Source: Hirudo medicinalis (Eukaryota; Annelida; Clitellata; Hirudinida; Hirudinidae). Taken from it: a DNA stretch of 64,000 bases. The stretch is from positions 66,469 to 130,468 of the forward strand of contig MPNW01000203.1 of NCBI GenBank assembly GCA_011800805.1, given 5' to 3'. Shown here piece by piece: positions 63,915 through 64,000 of this stretch. Both the position numbers and the translations under genes were made by a program. Positions within the stretch are counted from its first letter, which is position 1, and each line of letters begins with the position of its first letter. The notes beneath the pieces are model-generated. The model was not told the origin of the DNA, searched no databases, and was given only the letters and a program-made list of their open reading frames with translations.

Positions 63915-64000
63915 CATGGCAAGATTAGGGGCCTCTCACCAATATAGGCTTTCGAAAAAATGACACAGAATACGTAGTCATAACTAGGAACTGGTTATGC
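63915..64000. repeat. Dispersed repeat end, inverted copy of 13063
   Basis: The last ~85 bases are the reverse complement of 13063-13145 with a handful of changes; the copy is cut by the window edge. Confidence 0.85.

Noticed and set aside
1..64000. CRISPR arrays, bacterial operons, ribosomal RNA genes
   Set aside because: No spaced direct-repeat array, Shine-Dalgarno-led gene run or rRNA sequence is present; the DNA is intron-containing nuclear sequence.

Overview
The window is animal nuclear DNA: AT-rich, intron-dense, with conserved metazoan single-copy genes whose introns (mostly 40-500 bp) follow GT-AG rules. Splicing the genes by hand gives uninterrupted proteins of normal length for two complete genes: an ADAM17-type sheddase (705 aa) and INTS4 (962 aa). 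A ZFR orthologue gives 800 aa, shorter than the vertebrate protein because its N-terminal region is reduced. Nothing fixes the phylum. The compact genes, ancestral-looking exon structures, a U12-type AT-AC intron, a tRNA-derived SINE and a restriction-endonuclease-type LINE suit an invertebrate; I do not claim a species.

Layout. 1-4820: 5' part of HBS1L (- strand, running off the left edge). 4821-17435: a repeat-rich stretch without a conserved gene. It holds MITEs, hAT and Tc1/mariner relics, a 907-bp N gap flanked by an exact 120-bp duplicate, an LTR with the 3' end of its element, an unidentified spliced or broken gene, a small membrane ORF, and a small secreted protein built of 17-residue repeats. 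17436-27594: ADAM17-like gene (- strand, 23 coding exons) with a decayed LINE in its fourth intron. 27595-29443: spacer with a Tc1/mariner relic. 29444-35639: INTS4 (+). 36660-38522: small protein kinase with a signal peptide (-). 39735-48092: ZFR (-). 49446-55939: bubblegum-type acyl-CoA synthetase (-). 57217-62968: importin-7/8 (-). 62969-64000: spacer ending inside a repeat that also occurs at 13063.

How the genes relate. There is no operon logic; these are independent genes: ribosome rescue (HBS1L), ectodomain shedding (ADAM17), snRNA 3'-end processing (INTS4), dsRNA binding (ZFR), fatty acid activation (ACSBG) and nuclear import (IPO7). INTS4 and the kinase converge.

The observations most worth following are: a 6-nt micro-exon inside the HExxH zinc site of the ADAM17 homologue, a U12 AT-AC intron in the same gene, the secreted repeat protein at 13602-13922 (neuropeptide-precursor-like), and a secretory-pathway kinase with an HGDLHLGN catalytic loop plus a duplicated exon downstream.
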